A stretch of DNA of 64,000 nucleotides from positions 930,001 to 994,000 of the forward strand of contig NZ_UWPB01000001.1 in the NCBI RefSeq assembly GCF_900604945.1, given 5' to 3'. Shown here piece after piece: positions 44,751 to 53,571 of the stretch. Numbering within the stretch: the stretch's first letter is position 1; every line of letters begins with the position of its first letter. The DNA comes from Ruminococcus sp. Marseille-P6503 (GTDB lineage Bacteria; Bacillota; Clostridia; Oscillospirales; Ruminococcaceae). The position numbers were made by a program, and so were the translations under genes. The notes beneath the pieces were generated by a model, which saw only the letters and a list, made by a program, of their open reading frames with translations, made no database searches and was not told the origin of the DNA.

Positions 44751-44779
44751 ATAATATTATACACGATAAACCAAGTCAA
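44751..44779 (-). promoter_or_regulatory. Possible promoter of the AI-2E family gene
   Basis: Minus strand TTGACT (44774-44779), 17-base spacer, TATTAT (44751-44756). It is divergent from the trp promoter. Confidence 0.45.
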
Positions 44780-44840
44780 TGCAATATTTTTTCCCTCAAT
44801 AACAAAAAAATAATATTTACAATTTTTTAAAATAAGACTA

Positions 44841-44869
44841 TTGACAAATCTGAGCTGACGGAATATAAT
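44841..44869 (+). promoter_or_regulatory. trp operon promoter
   Basis: TTGACA (44841-44846), 17-base spacer, TATAAT (44864-44869), just before the T-box leader. Confidence 0.85.
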
Positions 44870-44875
44870 ATTATT

Positions 44876-45188
44876 AAGTTTTGAAAAGTTAATAATTTAA
44901 ATCCGTTGATCAAAGGTAAGTAGCCTGTTTGGATTGTTTCAGAGAGCTGATGGCCGGTGTGAATCAGCACATGATGTTCAGGTGAATGGATTTGTGAGGA
45001 GCAGTGTGAAATCTTAGCTGAAAGTATCACTCGCCGCGTGTTCCTGCGTTAGTGTGACTGAGTATTGATTTCAAGGCTTATGCCGAGAATGCGTACTTGT
45101 GAGCCGGCGTTTTTCGCCGGGAAATTGGGTGGCACCACGGTTCTATCGTCCCATAGCGTTATGCTATTGCGGCGGCAGGACTTTTTTT
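44876..45188 (+). ncRNA. T-box riboswitch leader of the trp operon (tRNA-Trp)
   Basis: About 310 nt. Seen: AGAGAG (44941-44946, stem I), a specifier candidate GAATGG with TGG at 44987-44989 just before the closing ATTT that can pair with AAAT at 44899-44902, the T-box sequence TGGCACCACGG (45130-45140), and a terminator GTCC..GGAC with an inner ATAGC/GCTAT stem and TTTTTTT (45148-45188). TGG is the Trp codon and fits the genes downstream. Uncharged tRNA-Trp would stabilise the antiterminator and switch on trp synthesis (family knowledge). Confidence 0.93.
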
Positions 45189-45266
45189 ATTGCCTTTTTC
45201 GGGCAGAATATTACTGACGATTTTCCCGATTATTCGCCAGGTTTAATTTTTCAGGAGGTTTTTGCT

Positions 45267-46739
45267 ATGTATCCGTCAATTGAAAAGGTAAGAGAGCTGT
45301 TAAACGACTACAGGACCGTACCAATATTCTATGAGCTTCTGGTTGATTCCTTTACGCCGGTGCAGCTTTTTAACTGTCTGCACACGACCTATGAAAACTG
45401 CTTTATACTTGAATCGGTGGACAACAAGGATCAGTGGGGAAGATATTCTTATATCGGGATTAATCCCAAGGCGGAATACACGCTGAAAAATCATACAGCG
45501 ACAATAAAGGAGCACGGCAGAGAACCGGTAAGCGTTCAGGTCGGCGATCCAATTGAGTTCTTCTCTGAAATAATCAGAAAGCACCAAGCGCCGAAATTCA
45601 ACGGCAAACCTAAGCTTACGGGAGGTCTTATCGGATATTTTGCCTACGATATGGTCAGATACTTTGAAAAAACTCTTGTCAACGCTCCCGATGACGATCT
45701 GAATATGCCTGACGCCGATCTGCATTTGTTCGACGAGCTTGTGGCATACGATCATCTCAGCAACAAGGCGGTAATAATCCTCAACATCAACGCCGACGAC
45801 GATCTTGAGGAAAAATACGCTCAGTGTGAAAAAAGAAAAGATGAAATAATCCGGGTTCTGAGAAATTATCAGCCTAAGCCGCAGGAAATCAGGTCTGAAC
45901 GTCCGGCAATAAGCGTCAGATCAAATATCACCAAGGAGCAGTATATAAAAAACGTGGAAAAGGCAAAGGAATACATCAAAAACGGCGATATATTCCAGGT
46001 CGTGCCTTCACAGCGGTTTGAAATCGACAATCCTTCCGACAGCTTTGACGTATACAGAATGCTGCGCTCCACCAATCCCTCTCCTTATCTCTACTATTTC
46101 AAAAACAAGAATTACGCCATAGCCGGAGCGTCGCCTGAAATGCTGGTTTCGGTAAATGAAAACACGGTAATCACACGTCCTATCGCCGGAACGATCAGAA
46201 GGGGCGAAACAGACGAGGAGGATAGAAAAAACGAAACTGCCCTACTAAACGACCCCAAGGAAAAGGCGGAACACACCATGCTGGTGGATCTGGGACGGAA
46301 CGACGTGGGAAAGGTATCTGAATTCGGCTCGGTGCAGGTTACCGACTATATGACGATAGAGCGCTATTCAAAGGTAATGCACCTTGTTTCAAATGTAAAG
46401 GGAACTCTCCGCGGCGACCTCAACCCTCTCGACGCGCTTGCGGCGCTGCTGCCTGCGGGCACTCTTTCCGGTGCTCCCAAGGTAAGAGCGATGGAGATCA
46501 TCGACGAGCTTGAGCCTGCAAAACGCGGACTTTACGGCGGAACTGTGGGATATCTCGCGTTTGACGGCAGTCTTGACACCTGCATTGCAATCAGAACCGT
46601 TCTTTTCAGAAACGGCAAGGCTTACGTTCAGGCGGGCGGCGGAGTAGTCGCCGACAGCGTTCCCGAAAACGAATACCAGGAATCCGTAAACAAGGCAAAG
46701 GCAGTTATCAACGCCATAGAGGAAGCCTCAAGGCTTTAA
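45267..46739 (+). CDS. trpE: Anthranilate synthase component I
   Basis: 490 residues, ATG 45267 with AGGAGG 8 bases upstream; an in-frame extension to 45099 runs through the T-box and is rejected. N-terminal DSFTPVQLF and ILESVDNKDQWGRYSYIG carry the Trp feedback site (the L-E-S element). The chorismate-binding domain has GGLIGYFAYD, VPSQRFE, NPSPYLYYF, RPIAGTIRRG, LVDLGRNDVGKV and AGTLSGAPKVRAMEIIDELE. With the glutaminase domain of the next gene it makes anthranilate from chorismate. It is the first gene of the operon. Confidence 0.98.
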   Translation: MYPSIEKVRELLNDYRTVPIFYELLVDSFTPVQLFNCLHTTYENCFILESVDNKDQWGRYSYIGINPKAEYTLKNHTATIKEHGREPVSVQVGDPIEFFSEIIRKHQAPKFNGKPKLTGGLIGYFAYDMVRYFEKTLVNAPDDDLNMPDADLHLFDELVAYDHLSNKAVIILNINADDDLEEKYAQCEKRKDEIIRVLRNYQPKPQEIRSERPAISVRSNITKEQYIKNVEKAKEYIKNGDIFQVVPSQRFEIDNPSDSFDVYRMLRSTNPSPYLYYFKNKNYAIAGASPEMLVSVNENTVITRPIAGTIRRGETDEEDRKNETALLNDPKEKAEHTMLVDLGRNDVGKVSEFGSVQVTDYMTIERYSKVMHLVSNVKGTLRGDLNPLDALAALLPAGTLSGAPKVRAMEIIDELEPAKRGLYGGTVGYLAFDGSLDTCIAIRTVLFRNGKAYVQAGGGVVADSVPENEYQESVNKAKAVINAIEEASRL

Positions 46740-46752
46740 GGAGGTATGCAAA

Positions 46753-48390
46753 ATGATCCTACTGATAGACAATTACGACAGCTTCACCTATAATCTCTAT
46801 CAGGCTGTCGGAATATTGCACGACGAGATAAAGGTCGCCAGAAACGACGAAATAACCATTGAGGAAATTGAAAAGCTTAGACCTCAGGCAATCATTGTTT
46901 CGCCGGGCCCCGGTTACCCCGCTCAGGCAGGTATTTCCGTAGAAGCCGTAAGACATTTCAGCGGAAAAATACCTATCCTCGGAGTATGTCTGGGACATCA
47001 GGCAATAGCGGAAGCGTTCGGCGGAAAAATCGTTCATGCAAAGGAACAGCTGCATGGAAAGCAGACGGTAATAAAGATCAACACCTCCGCTCCCCTGTTT
47101 ACGGGACTGCCGGAGGAAATCACAGCGGCAAGATACCATTCGCTTATCGCCGACAGCGTAACGCTTCCCTCCTGCCTCTCGGTCATAGCAACGGACGACA
47201 AGGCGCAGATAATGGCGCTGCGCCACAAAGAGCATCCGACCTACGGAGTTCAGTTTCATCCAGAGTCGATCCTGACCGATACCGGTGAAAGCATTATTTC
47301 CAACTTCCTTAACAACGTCGCCGGAATAAAGACAAAGCTCTCAAAGGCTCCGTCGGTTCCCGCCGCCAAGCGCACCGAGCTTAAAGACTATCTGAAAAAG
47401 GTCGTTGACGGACAGTCGCTTACCGAAGAGGAAGCCTACAGCGCCATGGACATAATTATGAGCGACAGGGCAACGGAAGCGCAGATCGCAACGCTTCTTA
47501 CGGCAATGCGCATGAGAGGGGAAACAATAGAGGAAATCACCGGATTTGCAAAGGTAATGCGGCAGAAAATGGCGGTAGTCAATCCCGATTCCCCCGTGCT
47601 TGATATAGTAGGCACCGGCGGAGATCTGTCAAACAGCTTCAACATTTCAACTACCGCCTCGTTTGTTATATCCGGCACCGGACAGAAGGTAGCAAAGCAC
47701 GGAAACAGAAGCGTTTCCTCTAAAAGCGGAGCCGCCGACGTACTGGAGGCGCTGGGCGTTAAAATAGTTTCAACTCCCAGAAAGGCGGAGGCCTGCCTCA
47801 ACGAAGTAGGACTTTCCTTCCTGTTTGCGCAGAGCTATCACTCGGCAATGCGGTTTGTGGGACCTGTAAGGGGTCAGATCGGTGTAAGAACGGTTTTCAA
47901 CATACTCGGACCTCTTGCCAATCCCGCCAAGGCGGATTATATGGTTCTGGGGGTCTACGATCCGAAATTGCTGGAAACAATGGCTAAGGTGCTTATGAAT
48001 CTCGGCATAAAGCGGGCGCTTCTCATCTACGGAAACGACAATCTTGACGAATTTTCCATCTCCGCTCCCACTACGGTGTGCGAGGTTAAGGACGGAAAGA
48101 TAATCAAATATGAAATATCGCCTACCGATTTCGGACTGAGAATGGGCAGCAAGGCTTCCATTATCGGCGGAAACGCCATGCAAAACGCTCAGATAACTCT
48201 GGAAATACTCAACGGCGCCATTAAAGATTCGCGGAGAGATATAGTTCTGCTCAACGCCGGAGCCGCTCTCTATGTCTGCGGAGCCGCCGATACTATAGAA
48301 GACGGTATCCGGCTTTCCAAGGAATCCATTGAAAGCGGAAAAGCGCTGGGCAAGCTTCATGAGCTGATCGAATTTACAAACCGCAGCTGA
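46753..48390 (+). CDS. trpGD: Fused anthranilate synthase component II / anthranilate phosphoribosyltransferase
   Basis: 545 residues. Residues 1-190 are the glutamine amidotransferase: VSPGPGYP, the Cys nucleophile in GVCLGHQA (about 79), YGVQFHPES with His and Glu of the triad. Residues about 200-545 are TrpD: TLLTAMRMRGET, DIVGTGGDLSNSFNISTTASF (PRPP site), KHGNRSVSSKSGAADVLEALG, VRGQIGVRTVFNILGPLANPA. The domains supply ammonia to TrpE and add the phosphoribosyl group to anthranilate. The same fusion occurs in enterobacteria; here it replaces separate trpG and trpD. It starts 13 bases after trpE. Confidence 0.97.
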   Translation: MILLIDNYDSFTYNLYQAVGILHDEIKVARNDEITIEEIEKLRPQAIIVSPGPGYPAQAGISVEAVRHFSGKIPILGVCLGHQAIAEAFGGKIVHAKEQLHGKQTVIKINTSAPLFTGLPEEITAARYHSLIADSVTLPSCLSVIATDDKAQIMALRHKEHPTYGVQFHPESILTDTGESIISNFLNNVAGIKTKLSKAPSVPAAKRTELKDYLKKVVDGQSLTEEEAYSAMDIIMSDRATEAQIATLLTAMRMRGETIEEITGFAKVMRQKMAVVNPDSPVLDIVGTGGDLSNSFNISTTASFVISGTGQKVAKHGNRSVSSKSGAADVLEALGVKIVSTPRKAEACLNEVGLSFLFAQSYHSAMRFVGPVRGQIGVRTVFNILGPLANPAKADYMVLGVYDPKLLETMAKVLMNLGIKRALLIYGNDNLDEFSISAPTTVCEVKDGKIIKYEISPTDFGLRMGSKASIIGGNAMQNAQITLEILNGAIKDSRRDIVLLNAGAALYVCGAADTIEDGIRLSKESIESGKALGKLHELIEFTNRS

Positions 48391-48406
48391 AGGAAGGGAG
48401 AATCTG

Positions 48407-49186
48407 ATGATACTTGACGATATAACCGCAAAAAGGCAGCTTCAGCTTGAACGTGAAAAAAGCGTTATTTCCGACGGACAAATGAAAAGGCTTGCCGAGA
48501 AATCAGATATGCCCGTTATCTCCTTTTCTCAGGCTCTTAAAGGCGGCAGACTTTCTGTGATATGCGAGGTAAAAAAAGCAAGCCCCTCAAAAGGGATAAT
48601 CAAAGCCGATTTTGATCCGGCGGAAATCGCGAGAGAATATGAAAGCGCCGGAGCGGACGCGATATCCTGTCTTACTGAGGAATTCTATTTCAAGGGATCG
48701 TCGGAATATCTTAGGGAGATACGCAGATGCGTCGGCATACCTATTCTGAGAAAGGATTTCGTATTCGACGAATATCAGATCTATGAAGCGAAATATATCG
48801 GCGCAAACGCTGTGCTGCTGATAGCCGCCGTTCTTTCTCCGGCGCAGCTTGACCGTCTGTATAAGCTGGCGCGTTCACTGGGTCTGGAATGTCTTATAGA
48901 GGTTCACAATACCCAAGAGCTTGAAAAAATATCAGCTTTGGATTTTGAAATTCTCGGTATAAACAACAGAAATCTGAAAACGTTTGAGGTCGATCTGAAT
49001 ACCACGGCCAGACTGAAGGAATATATTCCTGAGGATAAGATCATCGTGTCAGAAAGCGGAATAAAAACAAACGCCGATATGAAAGCGGTACGCAGCCTCG
49101 GAGCCGACGCGGCGCTTATCGGTGAAACGCTGATGCGCAGCAGCAATATTGCCGCAGAGCTTTCAGCCCTCAGAAAGGGCGTCTGA
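48407..49186 (+). CDS. trpC: Indole-3-glycerol phosphate synthase
   Basis: 259 residues, beta/alpha barrel. Signatures: VICEVKKASPSKGIIKADFDP (catalytic Lys, about 51-71), SCLTEEFYFKGSSEYL, PILRKDFVFDEYQIYEA (second Lys), IEVHNTQEL, GINNRNLKTFEVD and SESGI. It converts CdRP to indole-glycerol phosphate. The length is normal, not fused to TrpF. It starts 16 bases after trpGD. Confidence 0.98.
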   Translation: MILDDITAKRQLQLEREKSVISDGQMKRLAEKSDMPVISFSQALKGGRLSVICEVKKASPSKGIIKADFDPAEIAREYESAGADAISCLTEEFYFKGSSEYLREIRRCVGIPILRKDFVFDEYQIYEAKYIGANAVLLIAAVLSPAQLDRLYKLARSLGLECLIEVHNTQELEKISALDFEILGINNRNLKTFEVDLNTTARLKEYIPEDKIIVSESGIKTNADMKAVRSLGADAALIGETLMRSSNIAAELSALRKGV

Positions 49187-49187
49187 T

Positions 49188-49808
49188 ATGACAAGAATAA
49201 AAATCTGCGGTATGCGGAGGACTGACGACATTCTTTATGTAAACAAATACCGTCCCGATTATGCGGGCTTTATTCTGACGGACGGCTTTAAAAGAACGGT
49301 AAGCCGCAGCGGCTTCCGGCAGCTGGAAAGCCGTCTTGACAAGGCTGTAAAGCGTGCGGGGGTTTTCGTCAACGAGCCGCCGGAGAATATCCTGAAATAC
49401 TACGCGCAAGCGCTCGACGTCATACAGCTGCACGGAGACGAGGACAGAGATTATATTTTAAAGCTTTCCTCCGCCTGCGGCTGCGAGATCTGGAAAGCGG
49501 TAAGAGCGCGGACGTCAGAGGACATTGAAGCCGCCTGTCTGCTGCCTGTTCACAAGCTGGTTATTGACAGCTATTCCAAAGCCAACTACGGCGGAACAGG
49601 TAAACGGGTCAATCTTGAAATAATCAGGCAGGCAAAAATTACAAAGTCCTTTTTTCTCGCCGGAGGACTTAGCGCGGAAAATATTGCCGGAGCAATAAAA
49701 GAAATCAGCCCTTACGGAGTTGATTTTTCAAGCTCAGTCGAAACTGACGGCTTCAAGGACGAAAAGAAGATCCGAGATATTATCAAAGCTGTAAGAAGCA
49801 GCAAATAG
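49188..49808 (+). CDS. trpF: Phosphoribosylanthranilate isomerase
   Basis: 206 residues from the ATG at 49188, 1 base after the trpC stop; a longer in-frame version starting inside trpC is rejected. The N-terminal IKICGMRR holds the catalytic Cys, YAGFILTDGFKRTV follows, VIQLHGDED is the barrel signature, and VDFSSSVETDGFKDEKKI (Asp and phosphate site) ends it. It isomerises PRA to CdRP before TrpC acts. Confidence 0.97.
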   Translation: MTRIKICGMRRTDDILYVNKYRPDYAGFILTDGFKRTVSRSGFRQLESRLDKAVKRAGVFVNEPPENILKYYAQALDVIQLHGDEDRDYILKLSSACGCEIWKAVRARTSEDIEAACLLPVHKLVIDSYSKANYGGTGKRVNLEIIRQAKITKSFFLAGGLSAENIAGAIKEISPYGVDFSSSVETDGFKDEKKIRDIIKAVRSSK

Positions 49809-49844
49809 AAATTTTATCTACCATATTTGAAAGAAGGAAAAACA

Positions 49845-51035
49845 ATGAGTAAAATCGGAAGATTCGGCGAATACGGAGGACAATATGTTCCCGAAACCGT
49901 AATGAACGCCGTTCACGAGCTGGAAGCGGCTTATTCAAAATACAAAAACGATCCGGAGTTTTCAGACGAGCTAAGAACGCTGTACAGGGATTATGCCGGC
50001 AGACCGTCAATGCTTTACTTTGCGGAGAAAATGACCGAGGATCTCGGAGGCGCAAAAATATATTTCAAGCGCGAGGATCTTAATCATACCGGCTCTCACA
50101 AAATAAACAATGTTCTGGGACAGATCCTTCTGGCAAAAAAAATGGGCAAAAAGCGCGTTATCGCGGAAACAGGAGCCGGTCAGCACGGCGTTGCGACAGC
50201 TACCGTCTGCGCGCTGTTCGGCCTTGAATGTGAGATATACATGGGCGCAGAGGACACTAAACGGCAGTCGCTCAACGTTTACCGCATGAACCTGCTGGGA
50301 GCCAAGGTCAACGCTGTGGACAGCGGAACGGCAACACTGAAGGACGCGATCAACGAAGCCTTCAGGGATTGGTGCACAAACGTCGAAACCACATTCTACT
50401 GCATAGGCTCGGTAATGGGACCGCACCCGTATCCTGAAATGGTCAGAGATTTTCAGAAGGTTATATCCGAGGAAATTAAGGCGCAGATCCTTGAAAAGGA
50501 AGGCAGACTTCCCGACTGCGTGGTCGCCTGCGTAGGCGGAGGCTCAAACGCGATGGGCGCTTTCTACAACTTTATTGAAGACAAGCAGGTAAGGCTGGTC
50601 GGAGCGGAGGCCGCCGGACGGGGCGTTGATACCGATATGCACGCGGCTACCATGGCAAAAGGCACAACAGGTATTTTTCACGGCATGAAATCTCTGTTTT
50701 TGCAGAACGAATACGGTCAGATCGATCCTGTCTATTCCATTTCGGCCGGACTGGATTATCCCGGAGTAGGTCCTGAGCACGCTTACCTGAAAGCAGAGGG
50801 ACGCGCGGATTATGTCAGCATTACCGATGAGGAAGCCGTAAACGCCTTTGAATATCTGTCACGGACAGAGGGAATCATTCCGGCAATCGAATCTTCCCAC
50901 GCGGTTGCAGCGGCAATGAAAATCGCTCCGCAGATGGATAAAAACCAGATACTGATCATCAATCTTTCGGGAAGAGGAGATAAGGACGTTTATTCGGTCG
51001 CTCGCTATAGGGAGGTAGAAATCAATGAAGAATAG
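49845..51035 (+). CDS. trpB: Tryptophan synthase beta chain
   Basis: 396 residues, ATG 49845 after [21 protein letters not shown] at the N-terminus, the PLP lysine in [43 protein letters not shown] (phosphate loop) and the C-terminal LSGRGDKDV are all intact. This is the TrpB1 type that pairs with TrpA. It joins indole and serine. Confidence 0.98.
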   Translation: MSKIGRFGEYGGQYVPETVMNAVHELEAAYSKYKNDPEFSDELRTLYRDYAGRPSMLYFAEKMTEDLGGAKIYFKREDLNHTGSHKINNVLGQILLAKKMGKKRVIAETGAGQHGVATATVCALFGLECEIYMGAEDTKRQSLNVYRMNLLGAKVNAVDSGTATLKDAINEAFRDWCTNVETTFYCIGSVMGPHPYPEMVRDFQKVISEEIKAQILEKEGRLPDCVVACVGGGSNAMGAFYNFIEDKQVRLVGAEAAGRGVDTDMHAATMAKGTTGIFHGMKSLFLQNEYGQIDPVYSISAGLDYPGVGPEHAYLKAEGRADYVSITDEEAVNAFEYLSRTEGIIPAIESSHAVAAAMKIAPQMDKNQILIINLSGRGDKDVYSVARYREVEINEE

Positions 51036-51813
51036 AATCGACGTCTGCTTTGAGCAGCTTAAAAGGGAAAATAAGAAAGCGCTTATTACTTTTGTGACGG
51101 CAGGCGATCCTGATCTGGAAACTACGGAAAAGTGCGTCTATTCAATGTTTGAAAACGGAGCCGACATAGTTGAGCTGGGCGTGCCGTTCTCTGATCCCAT
51201 CGCGGAGGGACCGACGATACAAAAGGCAAGCCTGAGAGCGCTTGAAAAAGGCACTACGCTGGATATGATATTCGGCACTGTAAAAAAAATCAGAAAGAAC
51301 TGCGACAAACCGCTTCTTCTGATGATGTACGTAAATACGATTTTCAGATATGGAACTGAAAAGTTTTTCAGCCTTTGCAGCGAATGCGGAATAGACGGGG
51401 TTATCGTTCCGGACCTTCCTTTTGAGGAGCGCGACGAAATAACGCCGTATGCCGACAAATACGGAGTATACTCGATCAACCTGGTAGCGCCGACCTCTCA
51501 TGAAAGAATAAAAATGATCGCCGGAGAATCAAAGGGATTTCTTTATGTGGTTTCGTCACTTGGCGTTACGGGAAAGAGAAGCGAATTTACGACCGATTTC
51601 AGCCAGCTGCTCGCTCCGCTGAAAGACTCCGGAATAAACTGCCCCGCCTGCATAGGCTTCGGAATATCCAACCCGCAGCAGGCTGCAAAGATGTCCTCCT
51701 ACTGCGACGGAGTTATAGTCGGCAGCGCTGTAGTTGACATTATTGCCGAATACGGAAAAAACGCGCCTGAAAAAACCGGAGAATTAATAAGATCGCTCAA
51801 ATCGGAAATGTAA
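51025..51813 (+). CDS. trpA: Tryptophan synthase alpha chain
   Basis: 262 residues, overlapping trpB by 11 bases with GGGAGG upstream, so the two subunits are translationally coupled. [15 protein letters not shown] and [19 protein letters not shown] (catalytic Glu and Asp), [29 protein letters not shown] and [11 protein letters not shown] are intact. It cleaves indole-glycerol phosphate to indole. Last gene of the operon. Confidence 0.98.
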   Translation: MKNRIDVCFEQLKRENKKALITFVTAGDPDLETTEKCVYSMFENGADIVELGVPFSDPIAEGPTIQKASLRALEKGTTLDMIFGTVKKIRKNCDKPLLLMMYVNTIFRYGTEKFFSLCSECGIDGVIVPDLPFEERDEITPYADKYGVYSINLVAPTSHERIKMIAGESKGFLYVVSSLGVTGKRSEFTTDFSQLLAPLKDSGINCPACIGFGISNPQQAAKMSSYCDGVIVGSAVVDIIAEYGKNAPEKTGELIRSLKSEM

Positions 51814-51851
51814 ATACGGTACTTAGAATACGTCTGAAAAATATTGATAGT

Positions 51852-51926
51852 ATAAAACCCTTTAAGAGGTTCGGAAAAGATCTGACGATCATTTATTTCC
51901 GATTCCCCTTAAAGGGTTTTATTTTT
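51852..51926 (+). terminator. trp operon terminator
   Basis: A long stem ATAAAACCCTTTAAG / CTTAAAGGGTTTTAT with extended inner pairing, followed by TTTTT. It lies 38 bases past the trpA stop, and the A/T ends also allow function toward the convergent GNAT gene. Confidence 0.85.
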
Positions 51927-51976
51927 AACGTATCCGCTTCCGCAAGCATTTGCGGGATAAACTGACGAAATAACTC

Positions 51977-52717
51977 CTATAGAACAAGTACGTCCGCAAG
52001 CTTAATAAAACCGATTTTCTCAGCTAATTTTTGTGAAGCAATATTTTCGGCTTTTGTTGACCACAAAGGGCATTTTTTACTTTGGATAATGCTTTTGATA
52101 CACGAGGTACAAACATCGGCAGCATACCCTTTTCCTCTGAATCCGCTAAGGGTATTAACTCCTATCTCCTGCACGGTCTGCGCCATATAAGGCATATCGG
52201 GAACGTCGGTACAGCTTACCAGTTCTCCGTTAATAAAATAACCGCAGCATAAATTTCGGTCAACCATATCAGCGAAATAATCCTTGAGCCAATCTGTGTT
52301 TCTGCATTCAGGATTATTCTTTTTAAAGAAATTCAGGTATTCCTCATATTGAGTCATTACAAGCGGTTTTGAAACAAACTCTTTCGATATAGGTTTGCCG
52401 AAAACATATTTTACATTATGCCCGGCAGCTGTTCCAAATATCTGAAAAAGAATTTCTTTTAAATCACAGATAGGTATAGAGGATTTTATTTTTGCCTTAC
52501 AAATTTCAATTTTATCAAGCATTTTATCCCCGTATGAGATAACCGCTCTGTTTTGCTGGCAAAAAACGTAAAGATCAAACGCTTTCGGATATCCTGTCTG
52601 CACCCTGTTTCTTTCCTCAGAATAAACATACCTCACGCCGGAGAAATCCTCATTGAGGATATTTTCCTGACCCAGCCATTCTGAATAATAACTGTTTGTA
52701 AGCGTCAAAAAATCCAT
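51977..52717 (-). CDS. GNAT-family N-acetyltransferase (two-part)
   Basis: 246 residues. The GNAT core is in the last 90 residues: QEIGVNTLSGFRGKGYAADVCTSCIKSI (Arg-Gly-Lys-Gly acetyl-CoA site) and ENIASQKLAEKIGFIKLADV. The N-terminal 140 residues are a separate helical/strand half as in some two-domain GNATs (GNAT_acetyltransferase type). The start follows CAGGAGA. The substrate is unknown. It lies alone between the trp terminator and tRNA-Leu. Confidence 0.85.
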   Translation of the reverse strand: MDFLTLTNSYYSEWLGQENILNEDFSGVRYVYSEERNRVQTGYPKAFDLYVFCQQNRAVISYGDKMLDKIEICKAKIKSSIPICDLKEILFQIFGTAAGHNVKYVFGKPISKEFVSKPLVMTQYEEYLNFFKKNNPECRNTDWLKDYFADMVDRNLCCGYFINGELVSCTDVPDMPYMAQTVQEIGVNTLSGFRGKGYAADVCTSCIKSIIQSKKCPLWSTKAENIASQKLAEKIGFIKLADVLVL

Positions 52718-52854
52718 ATTTATCTCCTGTATATTATTAAGAGTTTAGTTATCCCCGAAATCAGGGACAGATATAAAAAAGAAAGCCTGCAAACGTAGCT
52801 GTATCAAAAGTTTGCTGACTATTGATTCTGTGTTGTGACTATAAAATAGATAAT

Positions 52855-52884
52855 TACCCGTCACCACAAAATGATGACGGGTAT
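52855..52884 (-). terminator. Terminator-like hairpin after tRNA-Leu
   Basis: Stem TACCCGTCATCA / TGGTGACGGGTA (one non-pair) with a short loop, 21 bases past the tRNA. AATTATCTATTTTA follows on the minus strand. Confidence 0.6.
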
Positions 52885-52904
52885 TGCGCTGTCCGCGCTA
52901 ATAC

Positions 52905-52991
52905 TGGTGCCGGTGACCGGGGTCGAACCGGTACGGTATTGCTACCACAGGATTTTGAGTCCAGCGCGTCTGCCAATTCCACCACACCGGC
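52905..52991 (-). tRNA. tRNA-Leu (anticodon CAA)
   Basis: An 87-nt class II tRNA: acceptor GCCGGTG / CACCGGC, D-arm TGGCAGACGC, anticodon loop CTCAAAA, long variable arm TGGTAGCAATACC, T-arm CCGGTTCGACCCCGG, encoded CCA. Confidence 0.97.
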
Positions 52992-53016
52992 ATTCAGATA
53001 AAATCAACGCTTATAA

Positions 53017-53045
53017 ATTATATCATATTATAATATAAAAGTCAA
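53017..53045 (-). promoter_or_regulatory. tRNA-Leu promoter
   Basis: Minus strand TTGACT (53040-53045), 17-base spacer, TATAAT (53017-53022), 25 bases before the tRNA. Confidence 0.75.
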
Positions 53046-53102
53046 GCTTTCGGCAATAAAAAAACTTGTAATAAATTTATGCATATTTATATAAAAAACT
53101 CC

Positions 53103-53131
53103 TTGCTTTTAAATTAAAACTATGATAAAAT
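53103..53131 (+). promoter_or_regulatory. Promoter of the CheY/CheX-like pair
   Basis: TTGCTT (53103-53108), 17-base spacer, TAAAAT (53126-53131), about 60 bases before the GTG start at 53191. Confidence 0.55.
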
Positions 53132-53190
53132 TAATTTATGGAATCAATCCTTTTTCTATAGGATCACTATCGGTCAAGGAGGTTTTTGAA

Positions 53191-53571
53191 GTGTTGATAA
53201 ACGATATGAAAATATTAATATGCGATGATTCAATGTTTGCAAGAAAAAAACTCGGTATGTTTATATCTTCTCTCGGAGTCACAACAATTTATGAAGCTGC
53301 CGACGGAGCAGAATCAGTTGAAAAATACAATCAGTTTAAACCCGACGTTGTTTTTATGGATATTGTTATGCCTGTGATCTCAGGCGTTGAAGCTTTAAAG
53401 CAAATTATAAAATCTGACCCTGAGGCTAAGGTTGTTATGGCTTCCTCCGTCGGAACTCAAAGCTATCTGAAGGAAGCTATCAATGCAGGGGCGGTCAGCT
53501 TTCTTCAAAAACCGATTGAAGACAGTCAGGTTGAAAAGATTTTAAATGATATTGCAAGGGGGATCGATTGA
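53191..53571 (+). CDS. CheY-like single-domain response regulator
   Basis: 126 residues from GTG 53191, 8 bases after AAGGAGG; a longer in-frame form overlaps the promoter. A single receiver domain and no output domain: acidic pocket ICDDSMFA, phospho-acceptor Asp in VVFMDIVMP, switch Ser/Thr in VMASSVG, Lys in FLQKPIE. Its stop codon overlaps the next start (ATGA type), so the pair is translated together. No kinase, flagellar or other chemotaxis genes are in the window. Confidence 0.92.
   Translation: MLINDMKILICDDSMFARKKLGMFISSLGVTTIYEAADGAESVEKYNQFKPDVVFMDIVMPVISGVEALKQIIKSDPEAKVVMASSVGTQSYLKEAINAGAVSFLQKPIEDSQVEKILNDIARGID

Noticed and set aside
45099-45266. 56-codon extension of trpE
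   Set aside because: It translates the T-box and its terminator; AGGAGG before ATG 45267 decides the start.
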